Shown: piece after piece, positions 18,355 to 26,142 of the stretch
How the letters are laid out: each line of letters begins with the position of its first letter
Numbering within the stretch: position 1 is the stretch's first letter
Source of the DNA: Natronococcus occultus SP4
Lineage (GTDB): Archaea > Halobacteriota > Halobacteria > Halobacteriales > Natrialbaceae
Assembly (NCBI RefSeq): GCF_000328685.1
Contig: NC_019974.1
Span: forward strand, 2,347,001 to 2,411,000
Length of the DNA stretch: 64,000 nucleotides
Reading direction: 5' to 3'
Made by a program: the position numbers and the translations under genes
The notes under the pieces: generated by a model
What the model was told of the DNA's origin: nothing
The model's database searches: none
Seen by the model: the letters and a program-made list of their open reading frames with translations, nothing else

Positions 18355-20148
18355 CTACGCGAGCAGTTCCTCGAGTTCGTCGAGGCGCTGGCCGTAGGTT
18401 TCGAGCGCGCGGCCGATCGGCTCCGCGCTCCCCATATCGACGCCGGCGATCCGTAGCAGCTCGAGGGGGTACTCGCGGGAGCCCCGTCGGAGAAAGTCGA
18501 GGTAGCTCTCGGCTGCCTCCTGGCCGTCGTCCTCGATGCCGTCGGCGATCGCCAGCGCGGCGGAGATCCCCGTCGAGTACTGATAGACATAGAAGGCCCG
18601 GTAGAAGTGGGGAATGCGCATCCACTCGCGGGCGATGCGGTCGTCGATCGCGGCCGGCTCGTAGTACCGTTCCTTGAGTCCGCCGTAGATCTCGTCGAGG
18701 CGGTCGGCGGTGAGCGGTTCGCCCTGCTCCTCGAGGCGGTGGGCCTCGTGTTCGAACTCCGCGAACAGCGTCTGGCGATACAGCGTCGAGCGAACCCGTT
18801 CGAGGAACTCGTTCAGGACGTGCTTGCGGAAGTGCGGGTCCTTGACGGTCTCGAGGAGGTGGCTCGTCAACAACGCCTCGTTGACCGTGCTGGCGACCTC
18901 GGCCACGAAGATCTCGTAGTCGGAGTAGACGTAGGGCTGTTCTTCCCTCGTGAGCTCGGAGTGCATGGAGTGACCCAGCTCGTGGGCCAGGGTGTACATC
19001 GAGGCGATGTCGTCCTGGTAGTTCATCAGGATAAAGGGCTGGGTGTCGTACGTCCCGCCAGAGTACGCGCCCGACTGTTTCCCCTCGCTCTCGTAGACGT
19101 CGACCCAGCGCGAATCGAGTCCCTCGTCGACGCGGGACCGGTACTCCTCGCCCAGGGGCTCGAGCGCGTCGACGACGTACTCGGTCGCCTGGTCGTACTC
19201 GACCGTCGGCCCCTCGTCTGCGGTCAGGGGCATGTACAGGTCCCACATCCGCAGCTCGTCGACCTCGAGCGCATCGCGTTTGAGCTCGGCGTGGCGGTGG
19301 AGCTTGTCGAGGTTGTCGTTGACGGTGTCGACGAGGTTGTCGTAGACTTCGACGGGGACGTTCGGCCCGTCGAGGGCCGCCTCGCGGGCGGTGTCGTAGT
19401 CACGCGCCCGGGCCATCTTGACGTCGGCCTTGACGCTGTTCTTGTAGGACGCCGCGACCGTGTTCCGGACGTCGCTCCACTCGTCGAAGTACGCCTCGTA
19501 GACTTCCTTGCGGAACTCGCGGTCGGGACGCTTGAGCAGGTTCGTGAAGTTGCTCTGGGTGATCTCGACGGGCTCGCCCGAGGGGTCCTCGACGGTCGGG
19601 AACGACATGTCCGCGTTCGAGAGCATGTTGTACACCTCTCCCGTCGCGCCCGTTACTTCGCTCAGGTCGGCCAACAGCGCCTCGACCTCCGACGATCGCG
19701 TGTGGGGTTTCATCCGCAACACGTCGTCGACGTAGTGGTCGTAGGTCTGGAGTTCGGGAACGTCGTCGACCATCGCCTCGAACTCCTCGCGGGTCAGCTC
19801 CTGGAGTTCGGGCTCGATGAACGACGCGGCCGACTGGGCGTCGGCCGCAAGCGACTGTGCCCGGGCGGTCATCGCCTGGGCCTCCTGGTCGGTCGTGTCC
19901 TCGTCGCGTCGCATCCGCGCGTAGGAAAACACCGTCGCCACCTCCCGCATGATCTCGTCGCGAAGCTCGAGGACGGCATACAGCGTCTCGGCGTCCTCGG
20001 TCGCCTCCCCCTCGTAGGCTTCGAGTTCGTCGACGCGCTCGGCGACCGCCTCGTAGGCCTCCTCCCAGTCGTCGTCGGTCGCGTAGATGCTCTCGAGATC
20101 CCACGTGTACTCCTCGTCGATCTCCGAGCGCTCCGGAACGGAACTCAT
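18355..20148 (-). CDS. pepF: Oligoendopeptidase F (M3 metallopeptidase)
   Basis: The 597-residue zinc peptidase has the catalytic HExxH motif in YTLAHELGHSMHS near residue 387 and the downstream glutamate region IFVAEVASTVNEALL. The N-terminal domain matches the oligoendopeptidase F family (YTWDLESIYATDDDWE). It degrades cytosolic oligopeptides of roughly 7-17 residues. The start at 20148 gives the normal family length; upstream in-frame sequence is Arg-rich and unlike the family. Confidence 0.93.
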   Translation of the reverse strand: MSSVPERSEIDEEYTWDLESIYATDDDWEEAYEAVAERVDELEAYEGEATEDAETLYAVLELRDEIMREVATVFSYARMRRDEDTTDQEAQAMTARAQSLAADAQSAASFIEPELQELTREEFEAMVDDVPELQTYDHYVDDVLRMKPHTRSSEVEALLADLSEVTGATGEVYNMLSNADMSFPTVEDPSGEPVEITQSNFTNLLKRPDREFRKEVYEAYFDEWSDVRNTVAASYKNSVKADVKMARARDYDTAREAALDGPNVPVEVYDNLVDTVNDNLDKLHRHAELKRDALEVDELRMWDLYMPLTADEGPTVEYDQATEYVVDALEPLGEEYRSRVDEGLDSRWVDVYESEGKQSGAYSGGTYDTQPFILMNYQDDIASMYTLAHELGHSMHSELTREEQPYVYSDYEIFVAEVASTVNEALLTSHLLETVKDPHFRKHVLNEFLERVRSTLYRQTLFAEFEHEAHRLEEQGEPLTADRLDEIYGGLKERYYEPAAIDDRIAREWMRIPHFYRAFYVYQYSTGISAALAIADGIEDDGQEAAESYLDFLRRGSREYPLELLRIAGVDMGSAEPIGRALETYGQRLDELEELLA

Positions 20149-20240
20149 GGACGGCAGTTCGGAACGAAGCTGGTAAAGGGTATCGAAGCCCCACATCGAC
20201 CACCCGACGGCTTTTGATCGTCGACGCGAAACGCCAGGAT

Positions 20241-21632
20241 ATGGACGACGACGCCGGAGCGACGACTCGCGACCGCGACCCGACCCTCGAGCGAGCGCTC
20301 GGCCGCGCGTGGGCCGACGACCGACCCTGGGAGCTGCTGACCCGACTGACGGCACTTCCCCACCGGATGGGGGGATCCCCGAGCGAACGGCGAGCCGCAG
20401 CGATCGTCGGGGACGCTCTCGAGGACGCGGGCGTCTCGGGGCGCCGAACCGACGAGTTCCCGATGCAGTACTGGGAGCGGGGGGCGACCGAGTTCGCGAT
20501 TACCGACGTCGACGACGGCGCGGCCGACGCCGTCGCGAGTGAGCGTTCCTTCGAGGCGACGGCGCTCCCGTACTGTCCGCCGGGCGACCTCGAGGGACCG
20601 CTGGTCGACGTCGGCTACGGCACCCCCGAAGAGATCGAGGACGTCGACCTCCAGGGTACGATCGCGGTCGCGAGCACGACGACGCCCCCGGAGCGGCGGT
20701 TCGTCCACCGGATGGAGAAGTTCGGCCACGCGGTCGCTGCGGGGGCCGAGGCCTTCGTCTTCGCTAACCACGTCCCCGGCCAGCTACCGCCGACGGGCGC
20801 CCTGAAGTTCGATGCCGAGGCCGCGATTCCCGGCGTCGGCGTCAGCGCCGAAACCCACGACTGGCTCGTCGAGTACGCCGACCGCGGCGCCCGGGCTCGG
20901 CTGCGCGTCGACGCCGCGACGACCGACGGCACGAGCCGGAACGTCCACGGGACGCTGGGCCCCGAGACCGACGAGGAAGTCCTCGTTCTGGCCCACTACG
21001 ACGCCCACGACATCGCCGAGGGCGCGCTGGACAACGGCTGCGGGATCGCGACCGTCGCCGGCGCCGCGTCGATTCTGGCCGACATCGAGGACGTCCTCGA
21101 CTGTCGGGTTCGGATCGCCGGGGTCGGCTGCGAGGAGATCGGGCTGCTGGGCGCCGAGGCGCTGGCCCTGGACGTCGACCCCGAGTCGGTACGGGCGGTC
21201 GTCAACGTCGACGGCGCCGGCCGTTTCCGGAATCTGAAGGCGCTCTCGCACGCCTCGGCGACGCTGGCGGACCTCGCGGCGGACGTCGCCGAGTCGGTCG
21301 GTCAGCCGATCGTTCACGACCGTGACCCGCACCCGTTCAGCGACCACTGGCCGTTCCTCCGGGCGGGTGTCCCCTCGCTACAGCTTCACAGCGAGCCGGC
21401 CGACGGCGGGGAGCGCGGGCGGGGCTGGGGCCACACCGCGGCCGACACCCGCGACAAGGTCGAGCCGCGCAACCTGCGGGAGCACGCTATGCTGACCGCG
21501 CTACTGGTCCGCGAGCTGACCCGGACCGAGGTCCCACGGGTGTCGGCCGACGAGCTTCGCGAGCGCTTCGAGGCCCAGAACTACGTCGCCGGGATGCGCG
21601 CGGCCGAGGTCTGGCCGTCGGAGTGGGACTGA
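20241..21632 (+). CDS. M28 family aminopeptidase-like zinc peptidase
   Basis: The 463-residue protein has the di-zinc ligand set of M28 peptidases: LAHYDAHD, ALDNGCGIAT, GCEEIGLLGAE, VVNVDGAG and a final HTAADTRD. A PA-like insert occupies roughly residues 100-230. No signal peptide is seen, so it is probably cytoplasmic. The ATG at 20241 is preferred over an upstream TTG. A TTTTGAT box lies about 29 bp upstream. The gene is divergent from pepF, with a short shared promoter region between two peptidases. Confidence 0.88.
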   Translation: MDDDAGATTRDRDPTLERALGRAWADDRPWELLTRLTALPHRMGGSPSERRAAAIVGDALEDAGVSGRRTDEFPMQYWERGATEFAITDVDDGAADAVASERSFEATALPYCPPGDLEGPLVDVGYGTPEEIEDVDLQGTIAVASTTTPPERRFVHRMEKFGHAVAAGAEAFVFANHVPGQLPPTGALKFDAEAAIPGVGVSAETHDWLVEYADRGARARLRVDAATTDGTSRNVHGTLGPETDEEVLVLAHYDAHDIAEGALDNGCGIATVAGAASILADIEDVLDCRVRIAGVGCEEIGLLGAEALALDVDPESVRAVVNVDGAGRFRNLKALSHASATLADLAADVAESVGQPIVHDRDPHPFSDHWPFLRAGVPSLQLHSEPADGGERGRGWGHTAADTRDKVEPRNLREHAMLTALLVRELTRTEVPRVSADELRERFEAQNYVAGMRAAEVWPSEWD

Positions 21633-21711
21633 GACCCGCCCCGACACCGTGGTGCGGTTGCGAGCACATGCAGGCTGTATCGGTTTGCCCGTTCTCGACG
21701 AGCATGAGAAC

Positions 21712-21888
21712 ATGACATTCGACCCACCAGTTTCGTGTCCGGTCTGCGAGGAGGTACTGGAGCTAGACCGGGATCTCGAGGAGCATCTGGTCGGCAAACA
21801 CACCCAGCGGGAGGTCGTTCGGTACGTCGTCTCGCGGGAGGAGCGAGCCGAGATCGGGTCGGTCGGTGAGTCCGCGGCACCGAACTAG
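21712..21888 (+). CDS. 58-residue zinc-finger protein
   Basis: The small protein MTFDPPVSCPVCEEVLELD continues with EEHLVGKHTQREVVRYV. Two Cys and two His are spaced as in a C2H2-like finger (CPVC, then H-x4-H). A GTG at 21649 would add 21 residues without similarity. Haloarchaea encode many such zinc-finger microproteins; the role of this one is unknown. Confidence 0.65.
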   Translation: MTFDPPVSCPVCEEVLELDRDLEEHLVGKHTQREVVRYVVSREERAEIGSVGESAAPN

Positions 21889-21894
21889 CCGTTT

Positions 21895-22137
21895 TCAGCG
21901 CATTTCCGCGTCGACGGCGGTTCTGACGACCCGGGCGATTCCGAGCATCGCGACGACACAGCCGACGAAGGTCACCGCTCCGAACAGGAACACTCCGACC
22001 GCGATCGGTCCGCCCTCGGACTGGGCGAACAGCGTCGAGATGACGAATCGATAACTCAGAACGACCAGCACGACGCCCGCGGCGACGTAGATCGAGGCGC
22101 GCCAGTAGGCGCCGTACTCCTCCGGCGAGAGCTCCAT
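21895..22137 (-). CDS. Small two-helix membrane protein
   Basis: The 80-residue product has a soluble start (MELSPEEYGAYWRASI), a first helix (YVAAGVVLVVLSYRFVI), and a second helix (AVGVFLFGAVTFVGCVVAML). Its stop lies 6 bp from that of the convergent zinc-finger gene. No family is recognised. The upstream neighbour on the same strand is truA. Confidence 0.65.
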   Translation of the reverse strand: MELSPEEYGAYWRASIYVAAGVVLVVLSYRFVISTLFAQSEGGPIAVGVFLFGAVTFVGCVVAMLGIARVVRTAVDAEMR

Positions 22138-22179
22138 ACCCGTCCGTCGAACGGGGGCGTGAAAAACGCTCTCCCCGAG

Positions 22180-23043
22180 TCACCGCAGCCCGTCCCCGAG
22201 TTCGCCCGCGACCCGGGCCCCCGTCCGTCGCTCGACCCGACGGGCGTCGAACACCGTCCGAGCGCTCGCTGCGGCCGTCTCGTCGACCGTAAACTCGAGG
22301 CCGGGGTAGTCGACGTCGGTAAGCACGAGCGGCTCGGGCGGGGCCGGTGCGATCCCCTCGTGGCCGGGCAACGGCTCGGGCGCGAGCGCGCGCTCGAGGT
22401 CCGCACGCGTACGCTCGCCGGCCCCGACCGCACGCGCGAGCGAGACGAGCCGACGGACGAGTTCGCGGGCGAAACCGTCGGCCGTCACGGTGACGACGAG
22501 GTAGTTGCCGTCCCGCGTCGCCTCGAGGGTCGGTGAGCGCTCGGTGTTGTGATTGTCGGGCGTGAGGTTGTGAAAGTCGTGGGCATCCGAGAGCGCGTCA
22601 CAGGCCGCGTGGAACCGCTCGTCGTCGACCCGCGAGGACGTCGCCGTCGCCTCGGGGTCGTCGACGTCCTCGGCGGGGTGGGCCGGGGGAGCGTGGAGGT
22701 GGTAGGTGTACTCGCGCCGGCTCGCGTGGTGGGTCGCGTGGAAGTCGGCGGGCGCGTCGGCGACCGCCCAGGCCCGGACGTCGGCGGGGAGTTCGCCGTT
22801 AAACGCCCGCGGCGCGAGCCAGTCGGGCGCCTCGAACGCGATCGTCTGGGAGAGCGCCGAGACGCCCGCGTCGGTTCGGCCCGCCGCCGCGTACCCCGTC
22901 GGTTTGTCGGCGTCGGGCTCGAGGACGCCATGCGCCCGCAACGCGTCGAACAGGACGTCCTCGACGGTCGGGACGTCGGGCTGGGGCTGGCGCTGGAAGC
23001 CGCGGTAGTCGCTTCCGTCGTAGGCGATCCGGTACGCGCGCAT
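22180..23043 (-). CDS. truA: tRNA pseudouridine(38-40) synthase
   Basis: The 287-residue TruA family enzyme isomerises uridines in the anticodon stem-loop. The N-terminus MRAYRIAYDGSDYRGFQRQP and the catalytic aspartate motif AAGRTDAGVSALSQ are diagnostic. Later family motifs RREYTYHL, DAHDFHNLT and DGFARELVRRLV are present. The start at 23043 is chosen; an in-frame ATG at 23049 would add two residues. It borders the accessory patch at 23.05-25 kb. Confidence 0.93.
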   Translation of the reverse strand: MRAYRIAYDGSDYRGFQRQPQPDVPTVEDVLFDALRAHGVLEPDADKPTGYAAAGRTDAGVSALSQTIAFEAPDWLAPRAFNGELPADVRAWAVADAPADFHATHHASRREYTYHLHAPPAHPAEDVDDPEATATSSRVDDERFHAACDALSDAHDFHNLTPDNHNTERSPTLEATRDGNYLVVTVTADGFARELVRRLVSLARAVGAGERTRADLERALAPEPLPGHEGIAPAPPEPLVLTDVDYPGLEFTVDETAAASARTVFDARRVERRTGARVAGELGDGLR

Positions 23044-23049
23044 CGGCAT

Positions 23050-23568
23050 CGCGTAACCCTAGGGGAGCCGACGTGTTAGCTGTAATGGAGGGCGCTAAGC
23101 CCCCTTTCCTCAACGCCCGAGCAACGCGAGGGCGTAGGGAGGGGATACAGCGCCCGCCAGCTCGGCCAACACGTTTAATCCAGCACGACGATCCCGTTTG
23201 TTCCACCCAAAATCAGTGAACCCTGTGGCCAAAACAAGGTGAAGTACCTCGGGGACAAGCCCTGAGGCTTCACCGTTTTGCCCATGCCGTCCAGAAACGG
23301 ACGGGTGGGCGCAGGCGAATTTAATTCCCCTCGACCTTCCCGAAATGGGTCGGTTGGAATTAACACCCGAACGCTCGGTGCGTCCGTGGGGGTCGGTCGC
23401 TCCACCACGACCCGACAACACCCGTCTCACCACGTCAAGGACGCGGGTTTTGAGAGGTGTCGCATTCCTCGCAACTGCGCGCAGTTGCTTCGGATTACGG
23501 TCTTTAATCCACGTCGCAACTGTACTCGTCAATACGGTGGGATGCGTCATATAGCTTACGCGATTCTC
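23050..23568. other. Gene-free structured region, probable decayed transposon
   Basis: No convincing intact gene is present. The region carries several inverted repeats: ACGCCC/GGGCGT at 23113-23135, a 51-nt palindrome at 23230-23280, CCGTCC/GGACGG at 23287-23304, TTAATTCC/GGAATTAA at 23321-23363, and a perfect 18-nt palindrome at 23471-23488. Short plus-strand readings such as GRLELTPERSVRPWG and CFGLRSLIHVA look like eroded protein sequence. The region ends at a hairpin repeat. A remnant of an IS200/IS605-type (TnpB) element is my best guess, from memory of similar haloarchaeal sequences, and is not demonstrated. Confidence 0.4.
23230..23280. repeat. 51-nt palindrome carrying a hairpin repeat half (copy A)
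   Basis: Arms CAAAAC/GTTTTG, GGTGAAG/CTTCACC and CCTCGGGG/CCCTGAGG nest around a short ACAAG loop, with a two-base AA bulge on one side and a single G-T mispair. The left 31 nt (23238-23268) match the repeat at 38730 with one mismatch and then diverge. The structure could act as a terminator or as a transposon-end hairpin. Confidence 0.7.
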
Positions 23569-23613
23569 CCTCGGGGTCAAGCCCCGAGGCACTCTCGCTG
23601 TATCTCTGTAGAA
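23569..23613 (+). repeat. 45-bp hairpin direct repeat (copy D)
   Basis: The unit begins CCTCGGGGTCAAGCCCCGAG, an 8-bp stem with a 5-nt loop, and ends with GCTGTATCTCTGTAGAA. It is identical over 45 bp to 24316-24360. Together the two copies bracket the DUF7344/HalOD1 cassette in direct orientation. Confidence 0.85.
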
Positions 23614-23683
23614 TTTTCTTTCCCGATAGTATGCCGCATTATCGATTGGCAAGCCTGAATAGATTGGAGAAACTGGGAATGGT

Positions 23684-24073
23684 ATGTCATTCAATTCACC
23701 TAATGAACAGAAATGGGCAGAGCGGTGGGATCAGTTATTTGATGTTCTTTCGGCCGAGCCACGACGAGAGATCATTATTTCGTTGCGGGATGCGCCCCCG
23801 GATCAACGGGTTCCACTACCTGACGCTGCAGAGTCGCCCAACCAATCAATGGATTCCGAAACGTTAGCCATCAAGCTGCGACATCACCACCTTCCGAAGC
23901 TCGCCGACGTAGGATACGTTCATTGGGAGTCTGAACCGTTCTGTGCCCAGCGTGGACCCAATTTTGCCGAAGCGGAATTCATCGTTGAGAAGGTGTTCGA
24001 ATCGATAGAGGAGATTCCCGATTCCTTGCTCAAAAACTGTCGGGTTTTAGGGGAACTAGGTGCAGATGACTGA
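23684..24073 (+). CDS. DUF7344-type winged-helix protein
   Basis: The 129-residue protein has WDQLFDVLSAEPRREIIISL near the N-terminus and later LAIKLRHHHLPKLADVGYVHW. This is the architecture of the ArsR-like winged-helix DUF7344 family common in haloarchaea. Base composition and codon use are visibly more AT-rich than in the flanking genes, suggesting recent acquisition. It overlaps the HalOD1 gene by 14 bp, so the pair should be co-expressed. The DNA target is unknown. Confidence 0.75.
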   Translation: MSFNSPNEQKWAERWDQLFDVLSAEPRREIIISLRDAPPDQRVPLPDAAESPNQSMDSETLAIKLRHHHLPKLADVGYVHWESEPFCAQRGPNFAEAEFIVEKVFESIEEIPDSLLKNCRVLGELGADD

Positions 24074-24311
24074 GACTGACCTCGTCGTCAAAGTCGTCGA
24101 AGCGATAGCTAACGTGGATGGCGTAGATCAAGAAGAACTCGACCCGCTTTACACATACATCGACCCAGGAATGTTAGAGAATCTATCTGGACCAGAAAAG
24201 GGCGAATGGAGCTTTACGTTCCAATATGCTGCTCATCAAGTCACCATAACCCAGGACGAACAGATATTCGTTGACGGAGAACTGTATACCTCGAGCAAGG
24301 TGACGCGGTGA
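24060..24311 (+). CDS. HalOD1 output domain protein
   Basis: The 83-residue product contains ETDLVVKVVEAIANVDGVD, LYTYIDPGMLENL and VTITQDEQIFVDG, which fit the halobacterial output domain HalOD1. This is a small domain proposed as an output module in haloarchaeal signalling. It overlaps the DUF7344 gene, forming a two-gene regulator cassette. Its TGA stop lies inside the hairpin repeat at 24307, and the last sense codon CGG uses the first two bases of that repeat. It is AT-rich compared with surrounding genes. Confidence 0.75.
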   Translation: MQMTETDLVVKVVEAIANVDGVDQEELDPLYTYIDPGMLENLSGPEKGEWSFTFQYAAHQVTITQDEQIFVDGELYTSSKVTR

Positions 24312-24360
24312 AGTACCTCGGGGTCAAGCCCCGAGGCACTCTCGCTGTATCTCTGTAGAA
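24307..24360 (+). repeat. Hairpin repeat with stop codon (copy B)
   Basis: The unit starts GGTGAAGTACCTCGGGG and ends GCTGTATCTCTGTAGAA. It differs by one base from 38730-38782 over 53 bp, and its last 45 bp equal 23569-23613. The TGA of the HalOD1 gene is its third to fifth base. Confidence 0.85.
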
Positions 24361-24715
24361 GATATGCGACCATACTTGATCCAATCACTTTGCTTTGGGC
24401 CGGAATTCTTGCCAGGTTAAAGTCTGACTCTAAATATTCATCAATTGTCCTACCAGTTAGGGGACAGATCGCAGCACGCGCCGTTAGATCCTTCGCCTGT
24501 ACTGATCAATCGCCACTGTCTCAAATTAAGCCGGATCTCGTGCAACATTCGCGCGCTGTATTCAGCACGGTTCTATCAACACCACGGATAGCTGATAGAA
24601 GTAACAGCGTTACGTTCGCACGCTCTCCATAACGATCGACCGTTCTGGGTTCGACATCACGACCAGACAAAAAATCGGATTACCAACTACCGGTAACGGA
24701 AATCCGGTTTTACGC
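24361..24715. other. AT-rich intergenic stretch without a gene
   Basis: The sequence is clearly lower in GC than the rest of the window and contains no reading frame that I find credible on either strand. It lies between the hairpin repeat and the orphan radical SAM tail. It probably belongs to the same acquired patch. Confidence 0.5.
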
Positions 24716-24846
24716 TTAGTCCGACGCTTCCGCCGCCGCAACCGGTTCGACGGCGATCTCCATCGTCACGCCCTCGACCTCCCACTCCTTGCGGTGGCCG
24801 TCCTCGACGGTCCGGAGCTCGTCGGCTCGGACGAACTCCGTTACGC
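24716..24846 (-). pseudogene. Orphan C-terminal frame next to the duplicated radical SAM end
   Basis: On the minus strand, directly after the distal duplicate, a coherent 42-codon frame reads VTEFVRADELRTVEDGHRKE, then WEVEGVTMEIAVEPV, and ends at TAA near 24716. It has no start codon of its own and is out of frame with the TPLA-stop ending of the duplicate. It may be the ancestral C-terminus of the radical SAM protein cut off by a frameshift or insertion, or the tail of another lost gene. Confidence 0.4.
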
Positions 24847-24889
24847 CAGCGGCGTCCGCTCGACGACCTGCCCGTCGTATGTTGGATAC
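24843..24889 (-). repeat. Distal 47-bp copy of the radical SAM gene 3' end
   Basis: This is a perfect direct repeat of 24998-25044. It encodes on the minus strand the same terminal residues (YPTYDGQVVERTPLA) but is followed by TAA instead of TGA. It lies 108 bp beyond the genuine gene end. Confidence 0.95.
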
Positions 24890-24997
24890 CGCGTCGCGAA
24901 CTTTTTCCGTTCGGGTGCGCCCTTGGCGCACCACTCACGCAAAAACTTCGATGAAAAAGACCGCTCGCTCACGCTGTTCGCTCGCGGTACAGAAGTC
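24890..24997 (-). other. 108-bp spacer element between duplicated gene ends
   Basis: Read on the plus strand it contains CTTTTTCC-nn-TCGGGT, a perfect 8-bp stem GGTGCGCC/GGCGCACC, then CTC-nn-GCAAAAA-nn-TCGA-nn-AAAAAGACCGC. The same core occurs in the spacer at 28249-28421 after etfA. On the strand of the radical SAM gene it gives two T5 tracts within about 60 bp of the stop, a possible terminator. Confidence 0.75.
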
Positions 24998-25991
24998 ACG
25001 CCAGCGGCGTCCGCTCGACGACCTGCCCGTCGTATGTTGGATACTGCTCGACGATCTCGCCGTCCTCGAGATCCCCTTCCTCGATCATCTCCTCTAAGAG
25101 CCACCAGGCGACCTCGACGTGGTCGGATTTGACGGTGTAGAACTCCTCGGGGACGCCGAGCTCGACGAACTGCTGGGGATCGGCGTACGTCTTCCCGTAG
25201 ACGAGCGTGCCGTCGTCGGTGACGTCGTCGAACTCCCGGCGGACGTTACGGGCGGCCCGCTTCAGTCGACGGCGGTGCTGGGCCGCGTCCTTGAAAACGG
25301 AGGTACAGAAGTAGACCCGTTCGTGGTCGCCCATCACTTCGAGGATCTCCTCGCGGGAGCCGTCGACGGCGCTCATGTGACCCTCCTTGAGCTCGTATCC
25401 CTCCTCTTGCATCCGGCGGTAGTTCCCGTCGGACATCTCGAACTCGTTGACGTTACAGAAGTCGGCGGCACCCTCGTCGAGAAACTCGAGGAACTCCTCC
25501 TCGGCGCGGATGCCGGGGATCTCGAAGGCCGGCGTTAGCCCCTCCTCGCGGGCGATGTAGAGAATCTCCTCCCACTCAGTGCCGTGCATGTCGCCCCACA
25601 GCTCGTAGGGCGGGTGGAAGCGGATCTCGTCTAAGCCGGCTTCCGAGAGTTTGCGCATGTTCTCGCGACCGCCCGTGATTCCGGTGTAGAGGTGGGTGTG
25701 GTGGTCCTCGCCGAACTCCTCCTTGAGCAGTTCGAGGTAGTGACAGGTGCGCTCTAAGGCCTCCTGGGGTTCGCCGCCGGTGATCGAGGTTCCCAGAGCG
25801 TCCATCCGGTGGGCCTCCTCGAGGACGTCCGCGTCGTCCTCGACCTGCCGTTCGTTCGCGTAGACGTCGGTGACGTTCTTGCGGTTCTCGCCGAGCGGGC
25901 AGTAAAAGCAGTCGCGCTGGTCGCAGTAACCGTAGACGAACAGCACCATCTTGCCGCCTTTCGCGCACTGCTCACAGCCCTTCGATATCAT
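24996..25991 (-). CDS. Radical SAM protein with CX4CX2C cluster motif
   Basis: The 331-residue protein has three cysteines at 23, 28 and 31 (GYCDQRDCFYCPLGEN), spaced CX4CX2C instead of the canonical CX3CX2C. The glycine-rich SAM motif is SITGGEPQEAL near residue 70. An extra N-terminal CxxC lies in CEQCAKGGK (6 and 9). The barrel motifs LYTGITGG and DEIRFHPP support the family. The reaction is unknown. The start at 25991 is divergent from the DUF373 gene. The last 45 codon bases are duplicated downstream. Confidence 0.83.
   Translation of the reverse strand: MISKGCEQCAKGGKMVLFVYGYCDQRDCFYCPLGENRKNVTDVYANERQVEDDADVLEEAHRMDALGTSITGGEPQEALERTCHYLELLKEEFGEDHHTHLYTGITGGRENMRKLSEAGLDEIRFHPPYELWGDMHGTEWEEILYIAREEGLTPAFEIPGIRAEEEFLEFLDEGAADFCNVNEFEMSDGNYRRMQEEGYELKEGHMSAVDGSREEILEVMGDHERVYFCTSVFKDAAQHRRRLKRAARNVRREFDDVTDDGTLVYGKTYADPQQFVELGVPEEFYTVKSDHVEVAWWLLEEMIEEGDLEDGEIVEQYPTYDGQVVERTPLA
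24998..25044 (-). repeat. Proximal 47-bp repeat at the radical SAM gene 3' end
   Basis: This segment is the authentic end of the gene (codons for YPTYDGQVVERTPLA) and is identical to 24843-24889. Such a long perfect repeat of coding sequence is too long for an ordinary transposon target-site duplication. Confidence 0.95.
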
Positions 25992-26142
25992 TCGATGGGA
26001 CGTAACCGGCCAAGCCCCAAAAACTGTGCGGAACGGCCGCGTCCGATCCTGTCCGAGGTTCACACGGGCCGATCAGCGACGATGGCCCGGAGTTTCGTCG
26101 CTCCCAGAAGACCGAAATACCGTGGTATCCAACCACGACCCG

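Noticed and set aside
23110-23694. Minus-strand 194-codon frame in the hairpin-rich region
   Set aside because: It reads through several palindromes and the hairpin repeat, with basic, low-quality protein composition. It is more likely chance than a gene.
23050-25050. CRISPR array or intact insertion sequence in the repeat-rich patch
   Set aside because: Repeats are too few and irregularly spaced for CRISPR, and no complete transposase gene is present.
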